A stretch of DNA of 64,000 bases from Haladaptatus halobius (GTDB taxonomy: Archaea; Halobacteriota; Halobacteria; Halobacteriales; Haladaptataceae), in contig NZ_CP085335.1 in NCBI RefSeq assembly GCF_020618475.1, positions 1,054,001 through 1,118,000 on the forward strand. The letters are read 5' to 3'. Shown here one piece after another: positions 35,421 to 44,040 of this stretch. The translations under genes were made by a program, and so were the position numbers. Below the pieces are notes generated by a model. The model was given only the letters and a program-made list of their open reading frames with translations. It made no database searches and was not told where the DNA came from. Numbering within the stretch: position 1 is the stretch's first letter; each line of letters opens with the position of its first letter.

Positions 35421-35666
35421 ATGACAGTGAACGATGAGATGTGGCAGTACGGAGATCCGCAGTTTGAGTCCCAGTCTCCCGTATTCGACGAGCAGTGGTT
35501 CTATGGTGATCCACAGCATGAACCAGCTGCGCCACTCAACGTTGAGCTTCGAGAGTCGCGCGCATATTTGCGTTCCTGGACACGGTATGCAAAGCAACAG
35601 GGACACCGCGACCTCGACGTGGAGCGCCCGATTTCCCACCCACCATCAGTCGCCCCTCCACGCTGA
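35421..35666 (+). CDS. Small protein with repeated YGDPQ motif
   Basis: 81 residues. The start is ATG 35421, preceded at ten bases by the strong Shine-Dalgarno-like AAGGAGGAA; the longer frame from 35331 has no such support. Two tandem copies of a motif, MWQYGDPQFESQSP and WFYGDPQHEPAAP, are followed by a basic helical stretch (RESRAYLRSWTRYAKQQG) and a Pro-rich tail. No family was recognised. The duplicated aromatic motif suggests a peptide-binding or assembly role, which is only a guess. Confidence 0.6.
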   Translation: MTVNDEMWQYGDPQFESQSPVFDEQWFYGDPQHEPAAPLNVELRESRAYLRSWTRYAKQQGHRDLDVERPISHPPSVAPPR

Positions 35667-36078
35667 GGCGATGTTGAGCGACTCCCGACAAGTGAGGAAT
35701 ACATCGGAAGCCTATTGCCGTCTTTATCTTACTTCAAGGACCAACTGCGAGCGTCGCACTGAACGTGGTATCACGGTGAACGCTCGATAACCCAAAAATA
35801 TGTCGCGTTGTGAGCAATGCCATATTCATAGTTGACGTAGGTGGTCACTCCACCGCCCCCACGTTTCTACTCTACAGGGAATTCTGGGATACGAACAGTT
35901 GCTTGTAGGTAAGAATACTCTCAATATGCGTCGGGTCTGATAGTGTCAGTGGCAGCTCTCTCATAGTAGCCTTGATGGTTCGATTCCATCCTTGTTCGTC
36001 TCTTTACGCTCAGTTGGCTTCTAATAACGGATTCAGGTTGTACACCTATTCTAGGTACATTCTTCCCTCTTGGATAGC
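35667..36078. other. Gene-free stretch
   Basis: About 410 bases without a gene. Bases 35974-35990 (GATGGTTCGATTCCATC) form a perfect tRNA T-arm-like hairpin, but no matching acceptor, D- or anticodon arms are found. Confidence 0.4.
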
Positions 36079-36453
36079 TTATTTGGGAGGATCTCTGAGA
36101 TACTGAGTAAGTCGGCCGGCGTTGCGCCACCACCGAACCATTCTGCTTTGTCGATCATATCGCACGATATCATGCGCTGCCAGTGCTGGCAGATGAACTG
36201 TCCAGACCGCCGCTGCGATGTGCTCAGACAGCGTAGCTGCTGTCTCACTTGGATGGATATCAATCTCCTGAAACGTTAGGTGGTCAATCATCGCCGCGAT
36301 GTTGACCGGGCCATCATGGGCCTCCAGGTACTGAAGAATGGCACGACATTGGCGGTCTTCGAGGAACTCCCGGATCGTCGCGTCTGGCAATCCGGATGAG
36401 ATATTCTCGTTCAGTGCATCAAAGAGATAGGTATCACCTTGTGTGGTTGTCAT
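36079..36453 (-). CDS. DUF7344 domain protein
   Basis: 124 residues. Helix IREFLEDRQCRAILQYLEAH is followed by VNIAAMIDHLTFQEID, a long amphipathic segment (SETAATLSEHIAAAV) and the diagnostic VHLPALAAHDIVRYDRQSRMV with the wing. It ends RWWRNAGRLTQYL. The same C-terminal bases survive as a relic at 15702. It stands between gene-free stretches and repeat A. Confidence 0.85.
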   Translation of the reverse strand: MTTTQGDTYLFDALNENISSGLPDATIREFLEDRQCRAILQYLEAHDGPVNIAAMIDHLTFQEIDIHPSETAATLSEHIAAAVWTVHLPALAAHDIVRYDRQSRMVRWWRNAGRLTQYLRDPPK

Positions 36454-36559
36454 GGTGTCCTCGGCTGCTCTCTCGAATTCGGTGTTGAGCTAGTTCACAA
36501 ACGGCGGGAGAGACGATAAAACTCCTTGCCGTCCAGATTGTCTCATAGTATGAAAAATG

Positions 36560-37145
36560 ATGGGTTTGAGTTGGAGAGTTACTTGTATGGATGAATAAGA
36601 CATTCATCTCTGATTCGTTCGCGGAAGAGAGCAATCCGTCGGCGGTGGCTCGGTGTTACTGCCCATTTGTAGTGGTTCACGGTCTCCATGGCGGTGAGCA
36701 GTGCTTCGATTGCGTGGCGTTTCGTGGAGACTGTCCCAAGCAGATAACAGGTGGTGAATCGATTTGCTGCGGTATCGATGAGTTTGAACTCCCATTGATC
36801 TCTCTCCTTTTTGGATGGATCACGTTGATTTGACGAGCGTATTTGCTCTGTTTGCAGTATCAAATGATGAGTCTCATTTCGGACTCCCATTTCACCTCCT
36901 CGTACCGAGGTTTGCATCCAGCCGGCCGGGAGTTGCTGTTGTTCCAAAAGCGGTAGCATAAATGTCTATTCACTCGCCAGTCTAATCCCTCTTCTGGAAG
37001 CAGGCACTCTCAAACAGCCTCGTCGAGGTTCATCAGCTCGTTTATCTACCCTTAAAGAAACTTACTGGTCAAAAGTATTAGTCCTGAGTTATATGAAAGC
37101 GTAGAACGGCAATTATCGCCTACGCACGTTGTGGGTAGCTGTCGC
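36560..37145. repeat. Segmental repeat A, copy 2 (most complete)
   Basis: Contains the full minus-strand gene 36579-36890, its upstream region, and further sequence to GTTGTGGGTAGCTG near 37140. The part 36720-37145 matches 18190-18640 and the 3' end matches 33765-33830. Confidence 0.8.
36579..36890 (-). CDS. Conserved small protein carried on repeat A
   Basis: 103 residues from ATG 36890 (MGVRNETHHLILQTEQIRSS); the frame extends to 36959 without good support. Sequence features: KKERDQWEFKLIDTAANRF, TTCYLLGTVSTKRHAIEAL, NHYKWAVTPSHRRRIALFRE, ending ECLIHPYK. The Arg/His-rich C-terminus hints at nucleic-acid or phosphate binding. A half copy (18181) and a tail copy (33765) show that the locus duplicates and decays. 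It was not recognised; a small transposon-associated protein is possible but unproven. Confidence 0.5.
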   Translation of the reverse strand: MGVRNETHHLILQTEQIRSSNQRDPSKKERDQWEFKLIDTAANRFTTCYLLGTVSTKRHAIEALLTAMETVNHYKWAVTPSHRRRIALFRERIRDECLIHPYK

Positions 37146-37195
37146 CACCTTTCAAGGGGCCGATTCGTTTTCTATCTCCAGTACGTACTGAGTCT

Positions 37196-37843
37196 ATGTT
37201 CGTTGCGACGTTTTCGATCCCGGCTGATGGATTTGCGCTCGAACACGCGCTTGACGCAGCTCCAGATATAACAGTTAAAGCTGAACGAATTGCTGCTCAC
37301 GGTACTGTCTGGGTGATGCCTTGTCTCTGGGTGGCAGGTAATGATCTCGACGCCTTCGACGCAGCACTCAAAGCCGATCCGACGGTCGACACAATCGTTA
37401 TGACTGAGAAATTCGATGAGGAGAGGTACTATCAGGTCGAATGGAGCGAGACTGTGGAACAGTTCATCAACGCACTTATTGACACAGAAGGGTCAATTCT
37501 CAACGCTGAGACCCACAACGATAACTGGCATCTTCGTATTCGCTTCGCGACCCGCGATCAGTTGGAGAACTTTCAGGATTACTTAGCTGAGCAAAATCAT
37601 CCATTTCACTTACTCGACCTCTATGAACCAAGCTCACCCCGACAAGAGATGGGGGAACTGACAACAGCGCAGCGTGACGCACTCGTCGCGGCTGTCGAGC
37701 AGGGCTATTACCGCATCCCGCGTGATGCTACGATGGAAGAGGTGGCGAATAAACTTGATATCTCCAGCCAAGCTGCCTCAGAACGACTTCGAAGGGGAAT
37801 CGAGCAACTGGTCACGAATATCCTCATTACACCGGAAGAATAA
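37196..37843 (+). CDS. HTH_10 (bacterio-opsin activator-like) regulator
   Basis: Intact 215-residue regulator. The N-terminal sensory region starts MFVATFSIPADGFALEHALD with VKAERIAAHGTVWVMPCLWV, and runs through FDEERYYQVEW to WHLRIRFATRDQLENF. The C-terminal HTH_10 comprises LTTAQRDALVAAVEQGYYRI, PRDATMEEVANKLDISSQAA and SERLRRGIEQLV. This is the short BAT form without PAS/GAF. Ligand and targets are unknown. It is followed at 38168 by another, more similar to the broken gene at 11684. Confidence 0.9.
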   Translation: MFVATFSIPADGFALEHALDAAPDITVKAERIAAHGTVWVMPCLWVAGNDLDAFDAALKADPTVDTIVMTEKFDEERYYQVEWSETVEQFINALIDTEGSILNAETHNDNWHLRIRFATRDQLENFQDYLAEQNHPFHLLDLYEPSSPRQEMGELTTAQRDALVAAVEQGYYRIPRDATMEEVANKLDISSQAASERLRRGIEQLVTNILITPEE

Positions 37844-38167
37844 ACGCGCCCGATCAGATATACTCTTAAGAGCATGACTACATCATGCCGTACTATCAAC
37901 CACTTATAGCAGAGTATCCCCAAAAATGGCGAGGATTTGTCGGAGCACAATGACGGAACCAGCTAATAATACCTATCAGCCTCAGTCACTCGAGCCGGCT
38001 GCACGGGCAGGGAATCACTGTCAAAATTATAGTGTGTTCGGGAAGTGTGACTTCATCCGCATATTCGACACTAACGAGAACGAGGTATTTGGCTGTCTCA
38101 CGTATCTACCCGTGATAGCGGTGACAAACGGAGGGGAACAGCGTGACGAACCATTAGCGACTGACCA

Positions 38168-38827
38168 ATGACGACTGGAACAGTTGCTGAGGTCGAGATC
38201 CCCGCTGATGAATTCGCCCTTGGTCAGACTTTGAGTACGATTGACGGATTGACCGTTGAAATTGAACGTGTTGTTGCTCACTCTAATGACCACCTCATGC
38301 CATTCGTCTGGGTGAGCGACAAGAATCACGAGGCGACCGAAGCGGTTCTTGCAGAGGATCCCAGTGTCAAACACATTGAATTACTCGTAGATCTCAAAGA
38401 TGAGCGGCTCTACAGAATGGAATGGGTCGACCAGATTGAAATGCTTGTCCAGCTTCTGACTGAGGAAGAAGGGACAATGCTTGCCGCAAGGGGCGCTGAG
38501 CAGAGCTGGCACTTCCGTATCCTGGTTCCGGAACGGGCGGCGCTTTCGCGAACCTACGAACACTGTCAGGAACACGGCCTCTCGCTTACAATCCGGAATC
38601 TGTACCGCTTAGAAGATGGCCGACACGGCCGCTTTGGCCTCACTAAAGAGCAACAAGAGATGCTCATACTCGCCCATGAGCATGGGTATTACACGGTGCC
38701 ACGTGAGATTGATGCAAGTGATCTCGCTGACGAACTCGGGATCTCACACCAAGCCGTCTCTGAACGTCTCCGGCGCGGCCATGAAAAGCTCATGAAAAAT
38801 ACGTTGATTAGTAAGAATGCTGAATGA
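38168..38827 (+). CDS. HTH_10 (bacterio-opsin activator-like) regulator
   Basis: Intact 219-residue homologue of the 37196 protein: AEVEIPADEFALGQTLSTID, VVAHSNDHLMPFVWVSDKNH and LKDERLYRMEWVDQIEML in the sensory half; LTKEQQEMLILAHEHGYYTV, PREIDASDLADELGISHQAV and SERLRRGHEKLM in the HTH_10 half. It serves as the reference for locating the frameshift in the gene at 11684. The ~320-base gap to the 37196 gene contains no gene, so separate promoters are likely. Confidence 0.9.
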   Translation: MTTGTVAEVEIPADEFALGQTLSTIDGLTVEIERVVAHSNDHLMPFVWVSDKNHEATEAVLAEDPSVKHIELLVDLKDERLYRMEWVDQIEMLVQLLTEEEGTMLAARGAEQSWHFRILVPERAALSRTYEHCQEHGLSLTIRNLYRLEDGRHGRFGLTKEQQEMLILAHEHGYYTVPREIDASDLADELGISHQAVSERLRRGHEKLMKNTLISKNAE

Positions 38828-38990
38828 CGGCCAGAAAAGAGAGGACATCTATTACTCTGCCGGCACTGCTGGTCGGCAACTATATGGTCGACATCATCGA
38901 CCTGGCATCAATCTCTGGAATAAAACAGCATTACTCTGTAGTGATATTCTAGCCCAAGAGTTAATCCACTTCCAGGAATGAATTTTGTCT

Positions 38991-39221
38991 ATGGTTACGT
39001 TTGAGGTGACGCTGTCCGACCGTATTGATAGTGATATTGACCGCCTCGTTGAGCAGGATGATTTCCTGAATCGCGAACAAGCAATCGAAGAACTCCTATC
39101 ACTCGGTGTATCGTCTTCTGGTGTAGATGACGACTCTGAAGAGGAATTGGTTGACGATGTATTTACCCAAGCCGTCGACGACCAGCAAGATCCGGCCAGT
39201 CACCGAGATGACCGGCTCTAG
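38991..39221 (+). CDS. DUF7120-like small protein
   Basis: 76-residue protein from ATG 38991: MVTFEVTLSDRIDSDIDRLV then EQDDFLNREQAIEELLSLGVS, a short strand followed by two helices as in ribbon-helix-helix proteins, then a long acidic tail (DDDSEEELVDDVF). The MVTFEVxLxDxxDxxIDRLVEQxxFxxREQAxEELLSxG pattern is characteristic of haloarchaeal DUF7120 proteins. DNA binding as an RHH dimer is inferred. The frame from 38985 adds two residues. Confidence 0.75.
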   Translation: MVTFEVTLSDRIDSDIDRLVEQDDFLNREQAIEELLSLGVSSSGVDDDSEEELVDDVFTQAVDDQQDPASHRDDRL

Positions 39222-39491
39222 TTCTAATTGAGAGAGGATAACCCGTTACCAGCGGATAGCACAAAGACAGTAGATCCTTCTTCGTACGTGAGGAGCATTC
39301 ACGCACCGTCCACTCTCAAGGATTGAGGTCAACTCGGTAATCGATCAATGTATGATACGCGCATTGACTGATTCGGTATTGATCTTGATAATTCTAAGCC
39401 CGTTCAATTGTCGAAATAATCCACCAAACGGTGGCGGAGTAAGGACAAACCGGCTGATTAGGTGCACACGAACTGCCCACAGATTGATTCA

Positions 39492-39521
39492 GGGATCTCG
39501 GGGTCATTCCACTTCCGCTTA
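39492..39521 (+). promoter_or_regulatory. Hairpin plus ACTTCCGCTTA element, copy 4
   Basis: GATC (39494-39497), loop TCGG, GGTC (39502-39505), then ATTCC and ACTTCCGCTTA (39511-39521). It lies 92 bases before the ATG of the membrane protein gene at 39614. The bases after it (TCTAAGAGGTAGTAACC) resemble those after copy 5. Confidence 0.5.
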
Positions 39522-39613
39522 TGGTCTAAGAGGTAGTAACCGACTGTTTCCGTGGATATTAAGAGTAGGAGAGATGCACAGGAGTTTATTGGTCATCAAT
39601 TCAACTGGTGGTG

Positions 39614-40669
39614 ATGAGTGATTCGAGTGGCGGAACGTCATCTATGAATTCGATAAGCCAACGTGCGGGTGCTAGCCAGCTCAAAATCAAGATCTTATTG
39701 GAGGTAAATCGCTGGGTCATCGTTGGCGGCCTTGCAGCGAGCGTCTTCGTCACGGTCGTTCTCGTCGGAACCTTCGGTCCTGCCCCGATTCCAGTGCTTC
39801 TACAATACCAAGACCCAATCGATACCCTGTTTCAGGGCCTTGTCAGTGGCGTCATCACAGGCGTCACCCTTATTCTGACAATTAATCAGTTGGTTCTCTC
39901 GCAGGAACTCGACCCAATCGGGGCTCAGCGTGAGCGGATGGAGGGCGCACTGAGTTTTCGCCAAGATCTCGAGGATACGACGGGCCTTGCAGTGAGTCCT
40001 GCACAGCCGTCCGCGTTTCTCCGAGCCCTCATTGAAGCAATCCGGAGGAAAGCGATCGCCCTTGAAGACGCTATGGATAGTGGTATCGATGGGGATATGC
40101 GTGATGAGATCGAAGATACTGTCGATGGCATCACCGATAATGCGGAGGAAGCACAGGAACAACTGACCGATTCTCAGTTCGGGACGTTCAACGTTCTCGG
40201 CGCGGCCTTAGGTTTCAATTATTCGCGCAAGGTTCACGACCTACGTCGACTCCGGAACTTGCATAGCGATTCCCTCCCGGATGAGGTAAACGAGCGGCTG
40301 AACGATCTCCTCGAGGTGATCAAGTTCTTCGGCCCGGCGCGTGAACACATCAAAACACTATATTTCCGATGGGAACTGATTGACCTCTCGCGGGCAATTC
40401 TCTATACTGCAATTCCGGCGCTCACCACCACCTTTCTCATGATTCTCTTTTATACCCCGAGAGAGATCCCAGGAGGAATACTCGGGGTACCGAACACGCT
40501 CTGGATCGTCAGTCTAGCCGTGACAATTGCGACCCTCCCATTCCTTATTCTTCTTGCCTATATCCTCCGGATTGCGACCGTCGCGAAGCGAACCCTTGCA
40601 ATTGGACCGTTTGTTCTGCGGACAACTGATCGCAATGAGGAGATTGAGTGGGAAGACGACTTTGAGTGA
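39614..40669 (+). CDS. Four-helix membrane protein, paralog family member 2
   Basis: 351 residues from ATG 39614; a GTG six bases upstream is a poorer start. Closest relative of the 9740 protein: LILTINQLVLSQELDPIGAQ, RERMEGALSFRQDLED, GFNYSRKVHDLRRLRNLHSD, AREHIKTLYFRWELIDLSRA and AKRTLAIGPFVLR are shared nearly word for word. Helix positions are about 36-58, 78-101, 258-282 and 292-320. The Arg/Glu-rich soluble middle is predicted helical. It converges on its more distant paralog at 40927. Function unknown. Confidence 0.82.
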   Translation: MSDSSGGTSSMNSISQRAGASQLKIKILLEVNRWVIVGGLAASVFVTVVLVGTFGPAPIPVLLQYQDPIDTLFQGLVSGVITGVTLILTINQLVLSQELDPIGAQRERMEGALSFRQDLEDTTGLAVSPAQPSAFLRALIEAIRRKAIALEDAMDSGIDGDMRDEIEDTVDGITDNAEEAQEQLTDSQFGTFNVLGAALGFNYSRKVHDLRRLRNLHSDSLPDEVNERLNDLLEVIKFFGPAREHIKTLYFRWELIDLSRAILYTAIPALTTTFLMILFYTPREIPGGILGVPNTLWIVSLAVTIATLPFLILLAYILRIATVAKRTLAIGPFVLRTTDRNEEIEWEDDFE

Positions 40670-40926
40670 GTTGTCGATAGCCGATCAGGAGGGAGATTAG
40701 TTTCGTTTGGTTGACGAGAAACGTCTCGATTGAGTAGTCGGGTGACGATGCTTGCATCAGGATGCGGAAGAGAAGAGAGACACCCAAGAGGACACGAGAG
40801 ATAAGCATAAGATGCTAACTTGAGTGTGGTCAACAAACTTTGCTCGTACCTCCGTCAGAAGGGGCACTGATTAGAGAGGATGTGAACTAGTTATGAAGTA
40901 GTGTTGGGTGTGCTAGGGCCGGCTTC

Positions 40927-41901
40927 CTATTGCTCCTTGATGCGTGCAATTGGGGGAACAAACGATCCAACGGACACAGTATAAAATGTCACAGTTGCGA
41001 CCCGAAGCAGGTATGAGATAATCACCATGAGCGGCAAGAAGATGACCCCTGCGGCGACGCTCGTCACTAACGGCATGTAGACTTCCGGGATCGCCGTCGG
41101 CATCGATGACGCAGACGTATACACGTGTGAGAGGTAGTAGGTGATGAGAACGGCTGCCACTCCCGTGTAGATGAGTTGTCGGGAGAGCCGCGCCAGATCC
41201 TGTTGGATGGTGAGTGTTTTGAAAAATTGTCGCATCGTCGCAACCCCTTTCAACAGCGTTAGGATGTCGTCTAGCGTCTCGTCGGCGTCATCCGACAGGT
41301 CATTTGCAACCGCCTGCAGGCGGCGGGTTTCCGTTAAATTCTGGGCGTATCCCGTCCCTAGGGTAAGCACGAGTACCTCAAACGGATCATTGGTATCTTC
41401 GGCATTGGCGAGGTGATCGCCATAGGTAATAATACGTTTAGTGAATTGCTCAAAGTCATCGGAGAATGCACTGTTCGCTTTGATGTGAGTGTGCAGCTGC
41501 TCCGCATGATCTATCAGCGTCCGACCGATGAGAGCGAGGAACTCGTCAGGATCGTTCGGACTTATTGGCACGTCGGCGATTCGTTCGACACTCTCTTGGA
41601 ACTCGATACTCCCCTCGACTGTGTCGGTCAAGTTTGACGGAGAGCCGAACACGCGTGAGAGGATGAGCTGGTTGATAGAAAGAGTGACTGTGATCAACGT
41701 GAGAAGTCCGGAGAGCAACCCGCTCGCTAGCGCCGTCGCAAGGTTGCTTCCGGCTTTAACGTAGACGATCCCCGTTATGGACAGTACAGCTGAGAGTACG
41801 ACAATGCAGACAGTAAGTCCAATTGCGAATCCTGTTCGACTTCCTGTAAGGAGTACCCATCGCTTGACGGGATTCTCAACGTCACTTTGACTCGAACTCA
41901 T
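40927..41901 (-). CDS. Four-helix membrane protein, paralog family member 3
   Basis: 324 residues. The same order of parts as members 1 and 2 but diverged: TVTLSINQLILSRVFGSPSN after helix 2, IEFQESVERIADVPIS, LGTGYAQNLTETRRLQAVAND, FFKTLTIQQDLARLSRQLIY before helix 3, and VTFYTVSVGSFVPP at the end. The QELG motif is RVFG here and the soluble region is shorter. It is convergent with member 2, ~260 bases between stops, which suggests an inverted duplication followed by divergence. Confidence 0.8.
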   Translation of the reverse strand: MSSSQSDVENPVKRWVLLTGSRTGFAIGLTVCIVVLSAVLSITGIVYVKAGSNLATALASGLLSGLLTLITVTLSINQLILSRVFGSPSNLTDTVEGSIEFQESVERIADVPISPNDPDEFLALIGRTLIDHAEQLHTHIKANSAFSDDFEQFTKRIITYGDHLANAEDTNDPFEVLVLTLGTGYAQNLTETRRLQAVANDLSDDADETLDDILTLLKGVATMRQFFKTLTIQQDLARLSRQLIYTGVAAVLITYYLSHVYTSASSMPTAIPEVYMPLVTSVAAGVIFLPLMVIISYLLRVATVTFYTVSVGSFVPPIARIKEQ

Positions 41902-42276
41902 TCAGAGAATAGGCATCTATTCGTGGTGCAATCACTTTATTGGCTGTGTTTCATCACGTGATTGAACTCCCCTTTAATCCAATGTTCGAACCTACTCTGC
42001 GATGTGTTAAGAGAGACAGCGGACAGCCAACCCATTCGTAGGCATGGAACGAGGCTGGAGTAATGCAAGATAGGACGCGTTGGATTCCGTGATGTCGCTG
42101 TATATGGAGATTTTAAGGGAGCAGACTTTGATGAGACTGCGGAACGCCTGGTGATCATTGCTTATTAGTGAGAATTAGAGTCACAACCATTTTCGGCATG
42201 TCTCAAATAGTAGTGTGCATATCGGTGAGGCCATGGCACAAAAGATGTATTGAGAAAGACCTACTTCGCCACCGTA
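41902..42276. other. Gene-free stretch
   Basis: No supported gene. A plus-strand fragment near 42070-42165 reads IGRVGFRDVAVYGDFKGADF then DETAERLVIIAY and stop, with no start codon, and looks like the tail of a lost gene. Confidence 0.35.
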
Positions 42277-42456
42277 CTACAAATGGAAACCAAGCGAAGG
42301 GTGATTCGTGGAGTGTTCAGCTGGGCGCGTCACTGCATGCCCCGTTTCACTATAATGAGCGATCGCTTGGCAGGTGACCTCATCGCGTGAGATCCTGGTT
42401 GTCGTACTCACGTCCCACTCACAGACAGTACAGCACAGGCTGTATTCGTTAGTCAT
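42277..42456 (-). CDS. Small CxxC/His protein translationally coupled to HalOD1 gene
   Basis: 59 residues: MTNEYSLCCTVCEWDVSTTT, ISRDEVTCQAIAHYSETGHA, then a polar tail. The Cys pair plus two late His (AHYSETGH) form a C2H2-like set, the arrangement of a family of haloarchaeal mini zinc fingers. Its ATG lies inside the end of the upstream HalOD1 gene (ATGACTAA overlap of eight bases), so the two are co-translated and probably act together. Confidence 0.7.
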   Translation of the reverse strand: MTNEYSLCCTVCEWDVSTTTRISRDEVTCQAIAHYSETGHAVTRPAEHSTNHPSLGFHL

Positions 42457-42718
42457 CTTTATCAATAGAGATCATTTGCTCAGCAGCAATTGAGATGTGA
42501 TAGCCAGCATAGTCGAACTCAACCGCTGGTGAGCCGTGCCTGTAGAGCGCATCGAGGGCATCGGGATCAATCGCCTCATACAGCGGTGGGAGGTCACAAG
42601 GATCACATTCAGCTGCATCAGCAACCTGTTGAATAATCAAATCGCTAAGTCGCATTGTACGCGCGGGCTGTGCGGTTGGTGAGGATCGATCTTGTGATGT
42701 ATTAGTTTCAAAGATCAT
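42449..42718 (-). CDS. Stand-alone HalOD1 domain protein
   Basis: 89 residues from ATG 42718 (MIFETNTSQDRSSPTAQPAR); the much longer frame upstream is a shadow of the HTH_10 gene. The HalOD1 core is LSDLIIQQVADAAECDPCDL, PPLYEAIDPDALDALYRHGS and VEFDYAGYHISIAAEQMISI, all diagnostic. It is first in an overlapping pair with a mini zinc finger, a possible signalling adaptor with a dedicated partner. Confidence 0.87.
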   Translation of the reverse strand: MIFETNTSQDRSSPTAQPARTMRLSDLIIQQVADAAECDPCDLPPLYEAIDPDALDALYRHGSPAVEFDYAGYHISIAAEQMISIDKDD

Positions 42719-42821
42719 CTCTTTCAGTCTATTCTTTGTATTCTTGCTACGAGTTCGCTTTGCCAGACTCTGTAGGACGGTTATATACGTGTGAGAAATT
42801 GTCACACACAGAATGATGCGC

Positions 42822-43400
42822 TCACTTACTCTGATGTAGGAGGGTATTGACAATGAGATTGCGATGGCCACGCCGGAGGCGTTCAGCAAGTGATTGGCGG
42901 GAGATTCCGAGTTCTTGAGCGATCCCTTCGAGCTTGGTTTCTCGTGGCTGGTTGAAATAGCCCGCTTCAAAGGCGGCGATGAGCGCTTCTTCTTGGGCCG
43001 TCGTAATTTGATACTGGTCACTAGTTCGGAGTTCTGAGAGCGTATACAGTCGAGTAACCGTGAGAGGGATACTGTGCTTGCGACAATACTGTTGAAACTG
43101 AGTAACACCGTTGGTATCCGCTGACCGGAGTTGAAATTCCCACCCAGTCTGTGTCCCGATGGCAGACAACAGCGTCAACTCGGTTTCCTTGATGCCTCTT
43201 AATATACTTTCGTTATTTAATCGCCAGTCCCCACGAAAGAGGCCACCCCCAGGAACAGTATCTACGAATTCAATGGCAGTGATAGTCGAATTACCAGTGA
43301 AGTGTGCTGGGATCGCCTCAACATCATCCCCCCAGATCCAAAAATAGGGGAGAATAGTGTGATTTGTGGGGACAGCTCGACACCTCCAGAAGGGTATACT
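42822..43400 (-). pseudogene. HTH_10 regulator lacking its N-terminus
   Basis: The open minus frame begins after a TAA at 43401-43403 and has no start codon near its beginning. It reads AVPTNHTILPYFWIWGDDVE, IEFVDTVPGGGLFRGDWRL, then GWEFQLRSADTNGVTQFQQY and the HTH_10 end TTAQEEALIAAFEAGYFNQP, ELGISRQSLAERLRRGHRNL. Alignment with the intact gene at 38168 shows that only the first ~30 residues (the M..IPADEFAL strand) are missing. It sits 14 bases after a HalOD1 stop, so the HalOD1 gene may have replaced the promoter and N-terminus. A TTG at 43178 would give only the C-terminal half. Confidence 0.7.
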
Positions 43401-43414
43401 TTACTTGATCGGCG

Positions 43415-43708
43415 TCACGCGATTTTTCGGAATGTGGCCATTCCATCCTGATGGATTGTAATCCGATATCCCTCATACGTGAACTCGATTTGTGCTTGTG
43501 CAGCCTCGGGTGGTGGACTCGAAAACAGATTACTGACAAAATGATCGATCGCATCATACACCGGCGTCAATTCAGATGTATTCTTCCCTTCGAGCTCTGC
43601 CACCACTTCCGCAACAGCGACTTGTGGATCACCGTCATCAGCCGAAGCTAACTCGGTATGGAAAACTGTTTTCTCGGGATTCTGGTGGATGTCTTTGTTC
43701 TCGGCCAT
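43415..43708 (-). CDS. Stand-alone HalOD1 domain protein
   Basis: 97 residues from ATG 43708 (MAENKDIHQNPEKTVFHTEL); an ATG four codons earlier is equally possible. VAVAEVVAELEGKNTSELTP, VYDAIDHFVSNLFSSPPPEA and IEFTYEGYRITIHQDGMATF are the HalOD1 helix, core and hairpin. The core has IDHFVSNLF instead of the usual DPDALxxLF, so the most conserved Asp-Pro-Asp is lost. It is immediately upstream of the truncated HTH_10 frame. Confidence 0.83.
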   Translation of the reverse strand: MAENKDIHQNPEKTVFHTELASADDGDPQVAVAEVVAELEGKNTSELTPVYDAIDHFVSNLFSSPPPEAAQAQIEFTYEGYRITIHQDGMATFRKIA

Positions 43709-43840
43709 ATCACTGTTCATTGAGCGTGATCGTCGTAAACGAATTGGCTGTAATACTAACAGGAAACTAAGTGGTCAGACAGGTAAAACTGAGAGACATC
43801 GACTTCAAATTGAGATCCTGTCCGTACCTTCGCCTGTTCG

Positions 43841-44040
43841 TCAGACGAGATCGTCCCAATTTAACTCAGAAAGGTCATAGGCGAGCTGAGCAGTTCGATC
43901 AGCAGGATCGTACTTGATGAGATTTGCCTCATCTAGAGAATATAGCGACGACGCTCGTCGCGTAGTGCATTAAATAACACGTCAAGTGATTCATCAGAAC
44001 TCGATGGTGAGAGCTCCGATACTGTCGTTGCAAACCCCAT
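43841..44040 (-). pseudogene. DUF7344 protein with internal deletion
   Basis: From ATG 44040: MGFATTVSELSPSSSDESLD, VLFNALRDERRRYIL, then a stop. In the neighbouring frame the sequence goes straight into LDEANLIKYDPADRTAQLAY and DLSELNWDDLV. These are the first helix and the last wing of DUF7344; the ~45 residues between are gone and the frame is broken at the junction. Clear deletion pseudogene. Confidence 0.68.

Noticed and set aside
35974..35998. tRNA gene suggested by GATGGTTCGATTCCATC T-arm-like hairpin
   Set aside because: The 5 bp T-stem is perfect, but no 5' acceptor strand complementary to CTTGTTC and no D- or anticodon arms are found upstream; chance or a tiny 3' relic.
37926..38171. 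81-codon frame between the two HTH_10 genes
   Set aside because: Overlaps the start of the second regulator and has no conserved features.
42719..43108. Long N-terminal extension of the HalOD1 protein at 42449
   Set aside because: It is the shadow of the HTH_10 coding frame on the same strand; low-complexity Ser/Lys/Arg composition.
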